A DNA stretch of 64,000 nt from Diploptera punctata (GCA_030220185.1 JASPKZ010001601.1:124001-188000), one strand, 5' to 3'. Shown: positions 32,287-44,535, numbered from the stretch's first letter. Numbers and translations: made by a program. The notes: generated by a model not told the origin, from the sequence alone.

Positions 32287-33055
32287 AACATCGCCTGAAA
32301 CAACTGACTGGCATTTTAAAGGGAAAAAATATTACATCACCTGAAACAACTGACTGACATTTTAAAGGGAAAAAATATTACATCACCTGAAACAACGGAC
32401 TGGCATTTTAAAGGAAAAAATATTACATCACCTGAAACAACTGACTGAAAAAATATAACACTGCCTGAAACAACTGACTGGCATTTTAAAGGGAAAAAAT
32501 ATTACATCACCTGAAACAACTGACTGACATTTTAAAGGGAAAAAATATTACATCACCTGAAACAACTGACTGAAAAAATATTACATCACCTGAAACAACT
32601 GACTGACATTTTAAAGGGAAAAAATATTACATCACCTGAAACAACTGACTGGCATTTTAAAGGGAAAAAATATTACATCACCTGAAACAACTGACTGACA
32701 TTTTAAAGGGAAAAAATTTACAATCACCTTAAACAACTCACTGACATTTATAAAGAAAAAAATGTTTATTGACATCATTAAGACGCCTAAAATGCATTTA
32801 AAGCAAATATACACATCACCTGAAACAAAAGACTGACATTTTAAAATGAAAAAATATTACAACATCGCCTCTAAAATATATTTAAAGCAAATATAACATC
32901 ATCTGAAACAAATGAACTCGCATTTTAAAAGTAAAAAATGTTATAATGACATCATTAAGGCACCTAAAATGTGTTATAAAGCAAATATAACATCACCTTG
33001 AAACAACTGACTGACATTTTAAAAGTAAAAAATGTTATATTGACATCATTAAGCC
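32287..33055. repeat. 46-bp minisatellite
   Basis: About ten near-identical 46-bp units containing cacctgaaacaactgactg and cattttaaagggaaaaaat (32287-32740), some with an internal deletion. Longer, diverged units continue to 33055 and include aagcaaatataacatcacc, which also precedes the array at 32275. Confidence 0.92.
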
Positions 33056-33767
33056 TAATAACATATCACATGGCCTCTGCATGTCGATAGTCATTATCTG
33101 GGTTGTACAGACCGCAATAAATAATCATACAAACAAATATATAGTCTGCAATATTTAGGCGATAACAAAACAAATGCCCTGGCGATTGCAGCCATGAACG
33201 CAGATACATGAATGAAAGTTTCAATGACAACGTTGAAATAATGATGAAGATCAAGTTAAAATCTGGTAATTGTGCTAATAATTTATTTTGTTTGTCTCCA
33301 CCAAGCTTAAAATATTAATTTTCACTGTGAAATGGTTTACAAAACTAACAAATTAATTACCATGATTCACGTTTTATGAAAACATTAAACACGCAAAGCT
33401 TTGTTTTGCACAAATATGGCGATTCAAAAATCCATTTAATCATTCATTAATTTTTTTAATCCATTTAATATTTAGTTATTTAGAATACAGTATATTTTTA
33501 TATGTATTATGTCAGAGATGATCTAATTGCTTTTGTAAAATGTGTTATAAACCCGGTTGCTACTCTCTGCCTAGCTCTGTATTCTATTAATGTGATCAAG
33601 AAATTAAATAAACAGTACGTAGAGATATTATGATAATACAGAAAAAAATAAAGAAGAAAAGAAAAAGAGTATCATTGAAAGTTCTACATGAATAGCCGCT
33701 TGAAAGTCAAGATTTCGATTCCGGTCCAGCACTCCCTCCAAGATTACCAGATCTAGATATTTTTTTA
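33056..33767. other. AT-rich intron, nothing recognised
   Basis: No repeat shared in the window. Confidence 0.4.
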
Positions 33768-34053
33768 TATTCAATGCCCCAGATTGTCATTTCGACATTT
33801 CTGATGTTCTCTCCTGGCATTGGTGGAATTGTAATCCATTTCTGAAGTTGGGGCACTTGGAAGGCGGAGTTACGTTACCACGATGATATGATGGGTGATA
33901 AATGATAATGAAGCGCCAGGAGAGTTCTTAACCTAAATTCCAGACCATCGGCAACCACAGGAATAATTCCCTTTAAGCAAAAATTCCTATGGTTTGACCG
34001 GAAATTGAACCCGGGATCATGGACTGTAGTCAGACACGCTGGTCGCTAGCCCA
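33768..34053 (-). mobile_element. SINE S2, full copy
   Basis: Matches 16257-16556. The tRNA-like head is at the right end (minus-strand gatcccgggttcaatttccg) and the tail with ggcattggtggaattgtaat is at the left. Confidence 0.85.
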
Positions 34054-34429
34054 GAGAAAAAACTTAGTTCATAGTAGCAGTAAAACATTGAGGACTGAAC
34101 ACATGCCACCAAGAATAAGAGAAAAAATAGGATGAGCTTTCCGAGAAGGAAGAGAAGCAACATTCAAATCCATTCCAAAGATAATAGTTTAACATCAACC
34201 ACCTATAAACAGTTTAAGTTGCATTCCACAAACTTACTTTAAACATGTTCAAAAATTGAACGAATATGATGTGATTCCAATAAGCAGTCATGTGGAAATT
34301 GTTTAATTGCTCCAAACTCTTCGCATTACTTGTATCAAGTGTTGGATTTTCCTTCGGATGTGTGTCTAAGTGATAGCAATTCAAACATTTTTCAAGTCTC
34401 AGAAGTAACAAAAAGTAATAAAATTAAAT

Positions 34430-35770
34430 TGAGAATGAATGGAAGAGAAATACACAAATAAGAAAATAAAAAAGGCAGAAATTAAAGGAAGGAAGGGAGA
34501 AGGAAAGAAGTAGGGAAGTCAAAGAAAGACATGGTAAGTAAGAAACAAGGAATTGAAGAAAAAGAAGGTAAGGAAGAAAGAAGGAAAAGAAGAAAGAGGA
34601 CAGGAAGGGAAAGAAGAAGAAAGAAAGAAGGAAGGAAGAAGACAGAAGGAAGAAGCGAAGAAGGTGGAAGAAAGAAGGAAGAAAGGAGGAAGAAAGGAGG
34701 AAGGAAGAAGGAAGGAAGAAAGAAGGATGGAATAAAGAAGAAAGAAGGAAGAAAGAAAGAAGGAAAAAGGAAGAAAAGAAGGAAGGAAGAAGGAAAAACA
34801 GGAAGAAGGAACGAAGAAAGAAGGAAGGAAGAAGAAAGGAAGAAAGAAGGAAGGAAGAAAGAAGCGATAGAAAGAACGAAAAGAAGAAGGAGGGAAGAAG
34901 AGGAAGGAAGAAGAAAGAAGGAAGGAAGAAAGAAGGAAAGAAGAAAGAAGGAAGGAAGGAAAGAAGAAAGAAAGAAGGAAGGAAGAAAGAAGGAAGGAAG
35001 AAGGAAGAAGGTAGGAAGAAAGAAGGAAGAAAGGAGGAAGAAAGGAGGAAGGAAGAAGGAAGGAAGAAAGAAGGATGGAATAAAGAAGAAAGAAGGAAGA
35101 AAGAAAGAAGGAAAAAGGAAGAAAAGAAGGAAGGAAGAGAAAAAAAGGAAAAGAGGAACGAAGAAAGACAGGAGGAAGAAGAAAGGAGAAGAAGGAGAAG
35201 AAAAGAAGGAATAAAGAAAAGAAAGAAGGATGGCAGAAAGAAGGAAGGAAGAAAGGAATAAGGAAGAACAGGAAGAAGGAGAAGCCGAAGAAGGACAAGG
35301 AAGAAGAAGAAAGGAAGAAGGAAGAAAGGAAGAAAGAACGAAGGAATAAGGAAGAAAGGAAGAAGGAAGAAAGGAATAAGGAAGAAAGGAAGAAGGAAGA
35401 AAGGAAGAAGGAAGAAAGGAAGAAGGAAGAAAGGAAGAAGGAAGAAAGGAAGAAAGGAGGAAGGAAGAAAGGAAGAAAGAACGAAGGAATAAGGAAGAAA
35501 GGAATAAGGAAGAAAGGAATAAGGAAGAAGGAAGAAAGGAAGAAAGAACGAAGGAATAAGGAAGAAAGAACGAAGGAATAAGGAAGAAAGGAAGAAAGAA
35601 CGAAGGAAGAAAGAACAAAGCAAGCAAAGGAAAAGAAAACAAATATTGAAATAAATTGAAGTTGAAAGAAAGAAATTGAAATTGATAGAAAGAAAGAAAG
35701 AAATGCTGACAAATGAAAAAAGAAAGGAGAAGGAAGGGAGAAAAGAAAAAAGAAGGAATAACCGAAAATG
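34430..35770 (+). repeat. 1.3-kb polypurine tract, (GAAGGAAGAAAG)-type
   Basis: Almost only A and G on the plus strand for about 1.3 kb, built from gaaggaagaaag-like units. A roughly 115-bp segment is duplicated inside it (about 34680-34795 and 35030-35135, both with gatggaataaagaagaaag). All long frames here (Lys/Arg/Glu on plus, Ser/Phe/Leu on minus) are composition artefacts and not genes. Confidence 0.97.
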
Positions 35771-36045
35771 CAGTTAAACTGGGAACAGCTACTTTTGTTC
35801 TGAAGAAAAGAGGCTGCTTCTGCAGTTTGGATGCTCCAATGTTTTGTTTTGAATAAAACTAACGCAAGAAGAATGTGCCGCAGATTTATTGGTGAAATAA
35901 ATTGCTACGATCCGCATGAACTGAGCGCAATGCAACGGTGAAATCACATCCTTATCATGTCGGTATGATAGGAATCTACTTACCTGCCAAAAAATGTTGA
36001 ACGCGCTTCCGCACTAAGAATTCGTCCCCGGAATTATACACATGT

Positions 36046-36802
36046 CCACCGCTGTGGTCTCGCCTTGTCACGCAGCGGGCTCGGGTTCGATTCCCGGTCG
36101 GGACATACTCCTGGGAGAGGTTTCTTTCGGGGTTTTTCCTCACCTGTACGGCAAATGTCTGGAAACTTAGGGCCCGATGGTTCCCGAAAATCATCCGGGC
36201 ATCATCATCATCTCTTCACCGGTGTGGAAAGCAACGGGAAGCTACCACATCTGTAATTCCGTAGTAAAGCTGCAAACATAGCATGAAAGTGTTACAGTCA
36301 TATTCAACCCAGGAAGTTACTGTGTGTTTGGAATAGGGAACTGTGTTGCCATTTTAACAGTGATTTCTTGAGAGAAATCCTTATATGAAAGTGAAGATTG
36401 CAACACAGCAGGTACAGAGTTGTAAGTTGTACCCGTCCAAGCCACCCCCTTTAAAGAAAAAAACAGTTACCACTTGTCACTGAGCTCGTGCGGATCTGTA
36501 CTATCCTGTGTGAAAGTGTCGACTCTCATATTTACTATAAAACTAGTTTGCATGCCGTAAAAGAAAAACTGTTTTTTGAATGTATAGTACATAGGTTTGG
36601 AAAAAAGTCTTGCTAACCTTGCCCCTCCTCCCCTCCCTAAACAAACAAATATCGCTATTATGAGTTTGGCAACATCTACCCTCTGTACGTAGAGGGACAC
36701 TGGCATAGCCCATAAGGTCTGTAGTAACTTCCTCGGTTGAATTAGAGTTTAGATTACAGTGAAAGACCTGCCCTTGGGCATAATTACTATGGATGGATGC
36801 AC
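36046..36802 (+). mobile_element. SINE S1 split by DNA element E1
   Basis: S1 head and body 36046-36302 (gtccaccgctgtggtctcg, cggtgtggaaagcaacggga); its last 50 bp is at 36752-36802 (cagtgaaagacctgccc, ctatggatggat). ttacagt occurs at both junctions. Confidence 0.82.
36305..36748 (+). mobile_element. DNA element E1, second copy, nested in S1
   Basis: Nearly identical to 18937-19378, with the same inverted ends (aacccaggaagttactgtgt / cttcctcggttgaa). It separates the two parts of S1, proving it is a mobile unit of about 440 bp. Confidence 0.78.
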
Positions 36803-36823
36803 AACTTAGGGATTTAAGTACCT

Positions 36824-37577
36824 TACTTACTTACTCACTGGCACTATCGAACCCGTAGGTTCATGGCCGCGCGGACATAAGCTCTCCATACATCCCTATC
36901 CTAAGCTAATACTTTCCAATCATTCCCTGTATAATCTACTCAAATCATAGTTAATGGTATTCTCCCACCTCATTCTTGGTCTACCAACTGGGCGTTTTTC
37001 CTCTGGCTTTCCTACAAGAAGCTTCCATGCAAGTCCTTCATTCCCCATATGCAACGTGTCCTGCCCATCGCAGTCTACGAGACTTAACTGTTCTTATTAT
37101 ATCTGGCTTCCTATAAAGACCATGTAGTTCATTGTTATGTAGTCTTCTCCATTCACCTGTCTGTTCATCTCTCTTTGGTCCAAAAAATGTTCCTAAGCAC
37201 TTTATTCTCAAATACTTGTAATCTCCTTTCCTCCCTTAAAGTAAGAGTCCATGTTTCGCACCCATATAATATAACTGGTAGAATAATAGTTTTATATTCA
37301 GTTTAACGTTTTTTGAAAGGAGTTGGGACATCAAGGGTCTCTGCAATGCATAATAGCACGCATTTCCAGAATTGAGCCTATGTTTAATTTCTTTGTGCAT
37401 CTCATTCCTATTTGTGATTATTGTTCCTAGGTATTTGAATTCAGCCACTTTTCAAAATTTCCCTCATTTGTCATTTAGCTGTCCATTTCCATTATATAAT
37501 GTATTTCTACGTGTGACCATATATTTAGTTTTATTGATATTTACTTCCAGTCCTAATTTCTTAGTGTTACTCAATGG
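36824..37577 (-). mobile_element. RTE-A LINE, 5'-truncated copy
   Basis: Begins with the (TTAC)n tail complement and ends in the codons after the YADD region (LGLEVNINKTKYMV at 37500-37570 on the minus strand). Several indels. Confidence 0.88.
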
Positions 37578-38084
37578 GTCGGGACCCATAGTTTGAGAAA
37601 CACTGCAATAGAGTATACATGTCCGGAAATGCAAGGTATGTGCGCTGTGGGGCATAAAGTATGACAACACTTCAAATGCGGTGATGCGTTCCAAATGTTT
37701 TTGACAAGGAAATGTTCACTCAGTCATTGCCATCGTAAGGAGCATATGTAGGCCATTTGTACATCTGTGTACTCACTGTATGTCAATGAAACCGCCTTGG
37801 ATTGTTCAGGTCAGTACTGGTACGCTATTAGTCCATCCATCCTCTAGAAATGCTCTGTCCAGGGTTGCCAATTTAGCTATTTTTGGGCGAGATCTGGCCA
37901 TTTTGAAAACGTAACACGCTACAAATTTATGAAAAGCTACTAACAGCTTTTGTGGCCAATTGTCGTTTTTTCTTTAACAATTTCCAATAATATTTTAAAA
38001 TGCAATTATTTTATATAAATTCTGTAAAATAACTGATAGATAACTTATTAATATATTTTGCAACCAGAAAAAAAAAGATAAATA
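37578..38084. other. intron, nothing recognised
   Basis: Mixed composition; no shared repeat or convincing frame. Confidence 0.4.
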
Positions 38085-38392
38085 ACACTGGTAAACATGA
38101 TTTTTGTCTCATGAGTACCAATAGTTGTACTTCATGCAGTTTTTTTATCGTGTTTTCAAATATGTATTCGGAATTTCTCCATCACCCACAGTTTTTTTTA
38201 TTTCAATTTCAAATAATGGATTAAAATATTTTTTTAATAAACGTTTTTTCGTCTATTTGTCCATTGTAAAATAAAACCAAATGAGCTAACTCAGGAGATT
38301 TCAGCTGTGGAAAAGAGATATCAAGGCAAATGGAAACCTAATATGCTGGCCGATTATTGTTGGACCATCAAGAGGGATGCTCCACAGGCGAA

Positions 38393-38430
<38 letters not shown>

Positions 38431-38629
38431 TTTTATTTATTCTGGCAGAGTTAAGGCCATAAGGCCTTCTCTTCCACTCAACCAGCACAACTATACAAAT
38501 AAATATTTGACAAATATAGATATACACTATACTAATTATAAACAGTTAAAGATACATTAAATGTAGCAATGTAAATTTCATGTACAAACAACAGTTTATA
38601 TGATAATAACAATAATAATACTTACGATG

Positions 38630-38668
<39 letters not shown>

Positions 38669-39030
38669 GATAATAATATAATGATAATAATAATTATTAT
38701 GATAATATAATAATATAAATATGATAAATTATACGAGAAACACCAATTAATATATATACCTTACACTTATATATAGCAGAAAATCGTCATTTATTAGTTT
38801 CTAGGTGAGTCCGAATGTTCGAATATTGTGTAGTTACGAATGTAGAAAATATTAAAATGTTTGAATTTATAAATGCCTGTCTCTCAAAAACTTTGTGTGA
38901 TGGAGAAAAACACACATCATATTTGAATTCAGGAGAAAAAATACTATCAGAATCAGATATGTTTCTTTCTGAAAAAAAAAGTTTATTTTTTGTTAACTTT
39001 TATAAGATCCATGATGTGTTCCGTTGAGGT
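38085..39030 (+). repeat. repeat K split by LINE L
   Basis: Second copy of the unclassified repeat at 10560-11830, interrupted at 38397-38775 after ggcgaaatata. Confidence 0.78.
38397..38775 (-). mobile_element. LINE L 3' end, nested in repeat K
   Basis: Reverse copy beginning with an (ATA)n tail, then ggccttctcttccactcaac and the 3' UTR back to aacaccaattaatatatata. It is interrupted by further AAT-rich microsatellite. Confidence 0.8.
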
Positions 39031-39126
39031 TTATTCAAAATTAAAATTATGGAATATTCACCTGAAAGGTCCGTCTCATCAACTTAATTAGTTATTTAAC
39101 TGTAGCGCTTTCAGGACTTGTCGCGA

Positions 39127-39173
39127 ACTTATGTCCGCGCGGCCTTGAACCTACGGGTTCGATAGTGCCAGTG
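39127..39173 (+). mobile_element. RTE-A, 47-bp 3' stub
   Basis: Only cttatgtccgcgcggccttg to gatagtgccagtg of the RTE-A 3' end; the smallest copy in the window. Confidence 0.8.
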
Positions 39174-40174
39174 GGTGGATTTCTGTTCTCAAGTTTTGAT
39201 CGAAGTCGTAACTTTTTGGTTTCTAATAACAAATCGAAAAACCTACCTATGTCTCTGTCCCGAACATCGTTCGGAGGATCCGCCATATTTGTTTACGTCA
39301 GCATACCTGGATGGAGGTGTGTCAAATATGGCGGTTACATTTTCGTATTTATCTTCGTTCTCAAGGATAACAATAAAATGTGCTTCGATATAACGAAATT
39401 AAAGGCGGGAAGAAGATTCGGAAAAAGCATACTCCATTATTTTATTAAGTGGATGTGGGATTCCATATAAATCTGGTATTATTAACCTTGATCGAGATGT
39501 GGATTTTCACGTATAAAAATTTCAGGTAAGTTTCTCATAATTTCTTAAATGTTTTGAATAGTGACCTATAAATTAACCAGTATAGTTAAAATAATGTAAT
39601 GTTTTCTGCATTTATAAATTAACCAGCATAGTTAAAAATAATGTAATGTTTTCTGCATTGAATAAAATATTGCATTACTTTTTTATCATTTAGGCCTAAA
39701 TTTATGCAACTTAATTTTGAGATCAATTTATTTAAAGTTATAACTATTTTCAATGATTATTTTAGCCTATAGTATAGTCTTGTTGATAACTTGAATTATT
39801 TAATGTGAAATTGGATAATGTAGTTAATATTATGGCATTTTTTATGTTTTAGGTTATGAGCAACGAAAGCTGTTTGGTTATGCAAGGACAACAAAAATCT
39901 ACCTTCTTGATGCAAGACCGTGTTATTAGAAAAAAGTGGTTGTGATAAGTTCTGTGTTTAAAATATATTGTAAAATTCCATACATTGAGATATTTATTTT
40001 GTAAATAATCTTGAAGAATGACATTAAAATTAAATGCTCGTGTGTGTGATTACAAAGAACAGTAACACGTATCTGTACCCACATGTATTTCAATCTCATG
40101 TTCTATATTATAAATAAAACAAAAAAAAATTACAGTAAAGTCTGTTCCATTATCATGAGAAGGGAGGAAGCTTC
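39174..40174. other. intron; inverted GCCATATTTG motif and a 49-bp duplication
   Basis: ccgccatatttg at 39279-39290 and its complement caaatatggcgg at 39323-39334 face each other. 39570-39610 and 39617-39659 are near-identical tandem copies (aattaaccagtatagtt / aattaaccagcatagtt). No gene is recognised; short open frames such as MADPPNDVRDRDIG (minus) have no homology I know. Confidence 0.5.
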
Positions 40175-40690
40175 AAAAGGAGAATTTTGTATATTACTTA
40201 AGTGCTGAAGTTTCCTTTGAGTGCAGTGACAATTTTTTCTAAGTCCCAGGCAGACACCACGCGCATGCGCCAACAGGGTTTTATTCTCAAATTATTTATC
40301 ACCACTTACAATAAATTTTACATTTTTTCTAATGATTTCAATATATTTTCCTATGATATTTAACTACATATGTAACATAATGACGTGATAGCATATTAAA
40401 TTCAACGAATATACACAATACATGTTCCAATGCAGCCAACATAGAGTATGTACTTCACAATTTCACTTTGCATTCTTTCACAGGTTAGAGTGCTTAAATT
40501 GCATTAGGTTAGTTTTTAGGTTCATTAAATATTGTGTATATGTTGGCAGCATCGCGTGATTCCATAGTGTAAACAACTTTGCATTTGTTGGCGCATGCAC
40601 ATGGTGTCTGTCTGGGACTTTGAAAAATTTATCACTGCATTTAATGGAAACTTTATCCTTATTTAAGTGAGTTCGTTACTCCGTTTGATA
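40175..40690. mobile_element. TIR element O, about 0.5 kb
   Basis: Imperfect ~85-bp terminal inverted repeats: the left contains gtcccaggcagacaccacgc, the right ggtgtctgtctgggacttt. No coding sequence. A related single end lies at 45795-45880 (gcgcatgcgcac, ggacttagaaaat). Confidence 0.68.
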
Positions 40691-40849
40691 CAGGTAATTA
40701 TTTAAAATATATGTTTCCATTGCGGAGAAGTTTTAATTTGATACGAACAATACGTACGCCGTATGTCATTAACGAAACATGACTGTCTTACCAAACGTAT
40801 TTCGTACATTTATGACTGAATTACAAAGTAGATATTTTGAACGTCATCT

Positions 40850-41605
40850 CCGTGACTATTTAACTCATGCACCAAATGGGAGTCAATGACCAATCACGTT
40901 TCAATGATTTCTGTTTTACAACCAATCACAGTCGTGTTTCACGAAATATTTATCAGTGTTATAATTACCATATTAAACAAAGCTCCTCCTTTTTAATATT
41001 CTGAACAGGTCTGACCATTATTTTGCAGTGACTGAGACTATAAGAAATACGGCTACCAGATTGTATATATAGTGCATGAATGTCAACACAGGCCGCATGT
41101 GGGAGTTAATATAAAAACATTTGTAGCAATTGATTATACCACCAAAAAAAGAAACCACTGTTTGCACTTTCTTAAATGTATTTTTTTCCCAGTTACAATC
41201 CAGAAAAATATAATTGTCATATTTACATCATACGACATCAAAATGAATTAATATACAGTTTGATGTGTTTAATTTTTTCTCCACTAGAGAGCATTCTTAC
41301 AATAATCCGTTCCTTTGGCAATAAATAGTATGATCTGGTTGCAGTGATAAACAAAGAAGCAGATGAAGCGTACCTATCGTTTCTCATTTGTTTTCAAACA
41401 TCGCCGTTTACATTAAATATATAAATATTTTAAAATAACTATAGTTAAATAATGATTTGTGAGTAAACAGCTTAATTTTATTCGTTAAATAGTCCTAACA
41501 AATGCCACTCTTGATTTCCAAATTCTCTAGATAAATTCACTCCTCACTTCGTGAGTCGTGAATTTATCGATAATTTGGAAATCACTCGTGGCATTACTAT
41601 GGCAA
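40850..41605 (+). repeat. repeat N, long copy
   Basis: About 750 bp shared with 48345-49060 and in part with 62365-62805 (gggagtcaatgaccaatcac, acggctaccagattgtatat). It ends in a palindrome around ctcacttcgtgag (about 41540-41552) whose outer parts are gatttccaaattctc and its complement. Confidence 0.8.
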
Positions 41606-41809
41606 GATCACTTGGTTGATCAAACAGCGATCGCTTAGGGCCTACATGAGGATCACGATCTCAGCCATAAGATGATTGGAGGAAGAACTTGAAAATATAT
41701 AGTTCAAGCCAACCACCGCACACGTGATTCTAGGTACCTTCATTATTTTCGGTCTCCTTAAAGATACGTATTAACGGTATTAAACCAGGATATTTAAATA
41801 TTACACATC

Positions 41810-42215
41810 ATCATCATCATCCGGTATCATGGCAGCTGCCGCCGTCTTCCGAAAACCAAACGCCATTCCTCTCTGTCCATCCATTGATCTTCCTCCAATC
41901 CTCTGATATTCATAGCTGCTTGTACCCCTTCTATCAAGTTTTCTTTGGTCTTCCTTTCTTCCTCCCTTCCATTGGGATCCATTCCATAATAATTTTAGGC
42001 TCTTTGCTCTGGCATTCTTTTGTCATGGTCATACCACTGTAATCTATTCTTTTCTATAATGTCTATGATGTCCCGCTCCTCTTGCACACCCATAATTTCC
42101 CTTATTTCTTTATTTCGTATTCTATCCATTCTAGATTTACCAGCTGATCTTCTTAAAACATCCATTTCTGTACTTAAAATTCTTTTGATTTCTTTTAAAA
42201 TTAAATTAGATTCCC
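41810..42215 (-). mobile_element. RTE-like LINE 3' fragment (family J)
   Basis: The minus strand reads STEMDVLRRSAGKSRMDRIR, NKEIREIMGVQEERDIIDII, EKNRLQWYDHDKRMPEQ, RTKENLIEGV, EDQWMDREEWR. It has the same layout as families G and H. Confidence 0.8.
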
Positions 42216-42268
42216 AATAAAAAATAAGCTAAATATCATAAAATAATAATATTCAATACGTATATATA

Positions 42269-42588
42269 GTCCACCGCTGTGGTCTCGAGGTAGCGTGCTG
42301 CCTTGTCACGCAGCGGGCCCGGGTTCGATCCCCGGTCGAGGCAATTTTTCTGGATGAGGTTTTTATCGGAATTTTTCCTCACCTGTAAGACAAATGTCAG
42401 GAAAATTTTAAGGCCCAAACGGTCCCCGAAATCATATGACCATCGTCATCATCATCATCACCACCCTTCACCACTGTGGAAAGCAACGGGAAGCTACCAC
42501 ACCTACAATTCCCTAGCAAAGCTGTAAAGCATAGCATGAAAATTATATGATTGCAGTGAAGGACCTGCCTTCGGGCAGAATTACTATG

Positions 42589-42593
<5 letters not shown>
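42269..42593 (+). mobile_element. SINE S1, full copy
   Basis: tRNA-like head gtccaccgctgtggtctcga with box B gggttcgatccc, then the S1 body and the end ctatggatg before (TA)n at 42594-42621. Confidence 0.92.
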
Positions 42594-42621
<28 letters not shown>

Positions 42622-42625
<4 letters not shown>

Positions 42626-42903
42626 ACCGCTGTGGTCTGGAGGTAGCGTCCTCCTTTGTCACGCAGCGGGCCCCGGTTAGATTCCCTGGATGACGTTTTT
42701 TCTTCCTGGTTTTTACTCGGCTGTAAGACAAATGTCAGGAAGTTTTGATGCCCAAACGGTCCCCGAATATCATCTGGTCATCATCATCATATGGTATGGG
42801 AAGCAACGGGAAGCTACCACACCTATAATTCCCTAGTAAAGCTACAAAACATAGCATGAAAATGCTATGATTGCAGTGAAAGACCCGCTCTAAGGCAGAA
42901 CCC
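42622..42903 (+). mobile_element. SINE S1, second tandem copy
   Basis: Starts immediately after the (TA)n tail of the previous copy, same orientation, more diverged (box B damaged, body shortened around 42700-42800). Confidence 0.88.
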
Positions 42904-43066
42904 TAGAGAATAGAAACATACACATAACTGATGCGACTCGATATACTGACTACATGTCACTGGATAAGTGATTGTCCCTCTCTGTCAGTAACACATTGGT
43001 AGGTCAAGGGCCTTCTAGAACAATTTAAAAAATAATGGAACAATATAAGAAACTATAGATTGTCGG

Positions 43067-44252
43067 TCTTACTAATAAAAATCTCTAATACAGGCTTTCA
43101 TCAGTTGTTTAGTTATACAATATATAAGCCTTATGTAGATCACGTATAATTTCCTTACTAATAAACGTTGTGCCGGAGCTATATAACAAAACAGCAGTTA
43201 TACACAATACGTCACATATTCGTCATCATAATGACGTCAGAACAATATTACTCGCAGTTTGTAACAGAAATAAAACAACATCAACTAGTGATTATTGTGT
43301 AAGAAATGAATATGGATAAGAATTAAAAGAGATTCCCTAATTGAGGAGGTACGGAAAAAATAAGTGTGTTTTAATTTATATACATTTTCCTTTACGCAAT
43401 GTCAAATAAAACGTAGAATTGGTTTCACAGATAATGTGCTGCCATCTAACGTCAAGAATTTCGACCAATTCTTGGAAACTAATAAAAGCTTTGCCCATTA
43501 CTTATGAATTATATGCAGTATTTTAAGATGCGTTAGAAAACGTTCAAAATAGTAGGAAATGTTACCGACAACAAAATATCATTTCAAGCAAAAAAAAAAA
43601 AAAATCACTATAGTTCGACCGGGAATCGAACCTACGACCTCACGCACGGCAGTCAGAAGCTCTAACCACAAGACTACCAAGTTAACATGTCGATTCTTGC
43701 AATAATAGTACCTCTATACTTAAATACATTTTTATATCGGTGTGTGTATTATGTATTATAGATGCAAGGAAGTTTTCTTAAAATAATATTATGAAGCATT
43801 TAAACTACATTCAGGTTAAATCTTGTCTACAGCAATTATTGTAGAACATATCCTTTTGTGATTCAATGTTCAATTTTAAAATATTTTTAGGCCTAATCGA
43901 GAATGAGTGTAACGAAAGGCATTTTATGATGCCTTTATTTTCCTACCCAGAGTTTTATTAATATTATTTATGCCCTGTGCATCCATCAAACAGTCATTAA
44001 AGTGTTGCATTTTGGGTTAAATTTAAGGAAACTTTCATCAAAATCATAAGAAAACAGTCAGTTGATCTTGATGTCCGACATTTTGTCTAGTTATAGAATC
44101 CTTAAACAGGGTGGAGGCATGTATAACGATTCCCATGTAAAGTTGTACACCTCTTCTACACTGAACAGCTAATACAGTGTTTATTAGTAAGAATTTTCAA
44201 CTGAGATGTGTATAAACCTTGTATAAAAGTTATATATGGATTATTAGTAAGA
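43067..44252 (-). mobile_element. TIR element P, second full copy
   Basis: Reverse-oriented 1186-bp copy with the ends TCTTACTAATAA / TTATTAGTAAGA, including the internal tRNA-like segment at 43612-43680. Confidence 0.8.
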
Positions 44253-44349
44253 GGGTGTGTATATACATTCATACATACATACACAGACAGTGCGTTTCAA
44301 AAGAGGTGGAGCAAAATTTATTTTATTTATTTATTTAATTCAGGTACCT

Positions 44350-44535
44350 GAAATACACTGAATTAATATTGAGAAGCTAAAGCTATTACTATGATAGAAA
44401 TAAGTAAATTAATAAACACAATTAAATTATTGTAAATCAATGGTAAAAATGTTTCTCTTTACCATTGATTTGAGTACATTAATTTACTTATTTCTATCAT
44501 AGTAACAGCTTTAGCTTCTTAACATTAATTTAATA
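44350..44535. mobile_element. foldback repeat
   Basis: Left arm 44365-44420 (aagctaaagctattactatg) and right arm 44478-44530 (catagtaacagctttagctt) are inverted. The sequence ctctttaccattgattt from its centre recurs at 44764 behind a tRNA-like unit. Confidence 0.65.

Noticed and set aside
32287..33055. Regular repeats considered as a CRISPR array
   Set aside because: The 46-bp units are contiguous with no unique spacers, in a eukaryotic intron.
34424..35712. Long open frames of 227-399 codons in the polypurine tract
   Set aside because: They are Lys/Arg/Glu or Ser/Phe/Leu repeats forced by the base composition, open in several frames at once on both strands.
35994..36045. Possible minus-strand exon ending CAG/GTAAGT at 35993
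   Set aside because: The donor is perfect, but the SINE at 36046 leaves room only for a microexon; the peptide has no similarity to NOS1AP, and the 30-nt version would not fix the phase.
39092..39480. Short frames MADPPNDVRDRDIG (minus) and the overlapping plus-strand frame
   Set aside because: No known motif, overlapping frames on both strands, and part of the region is an RTE-A stub.
43612..43680. Functional tRNA gene on the minus strand
   Set aside because: It is the internal tRNA-like part of the second element P copy and is shared with 13203-13273.
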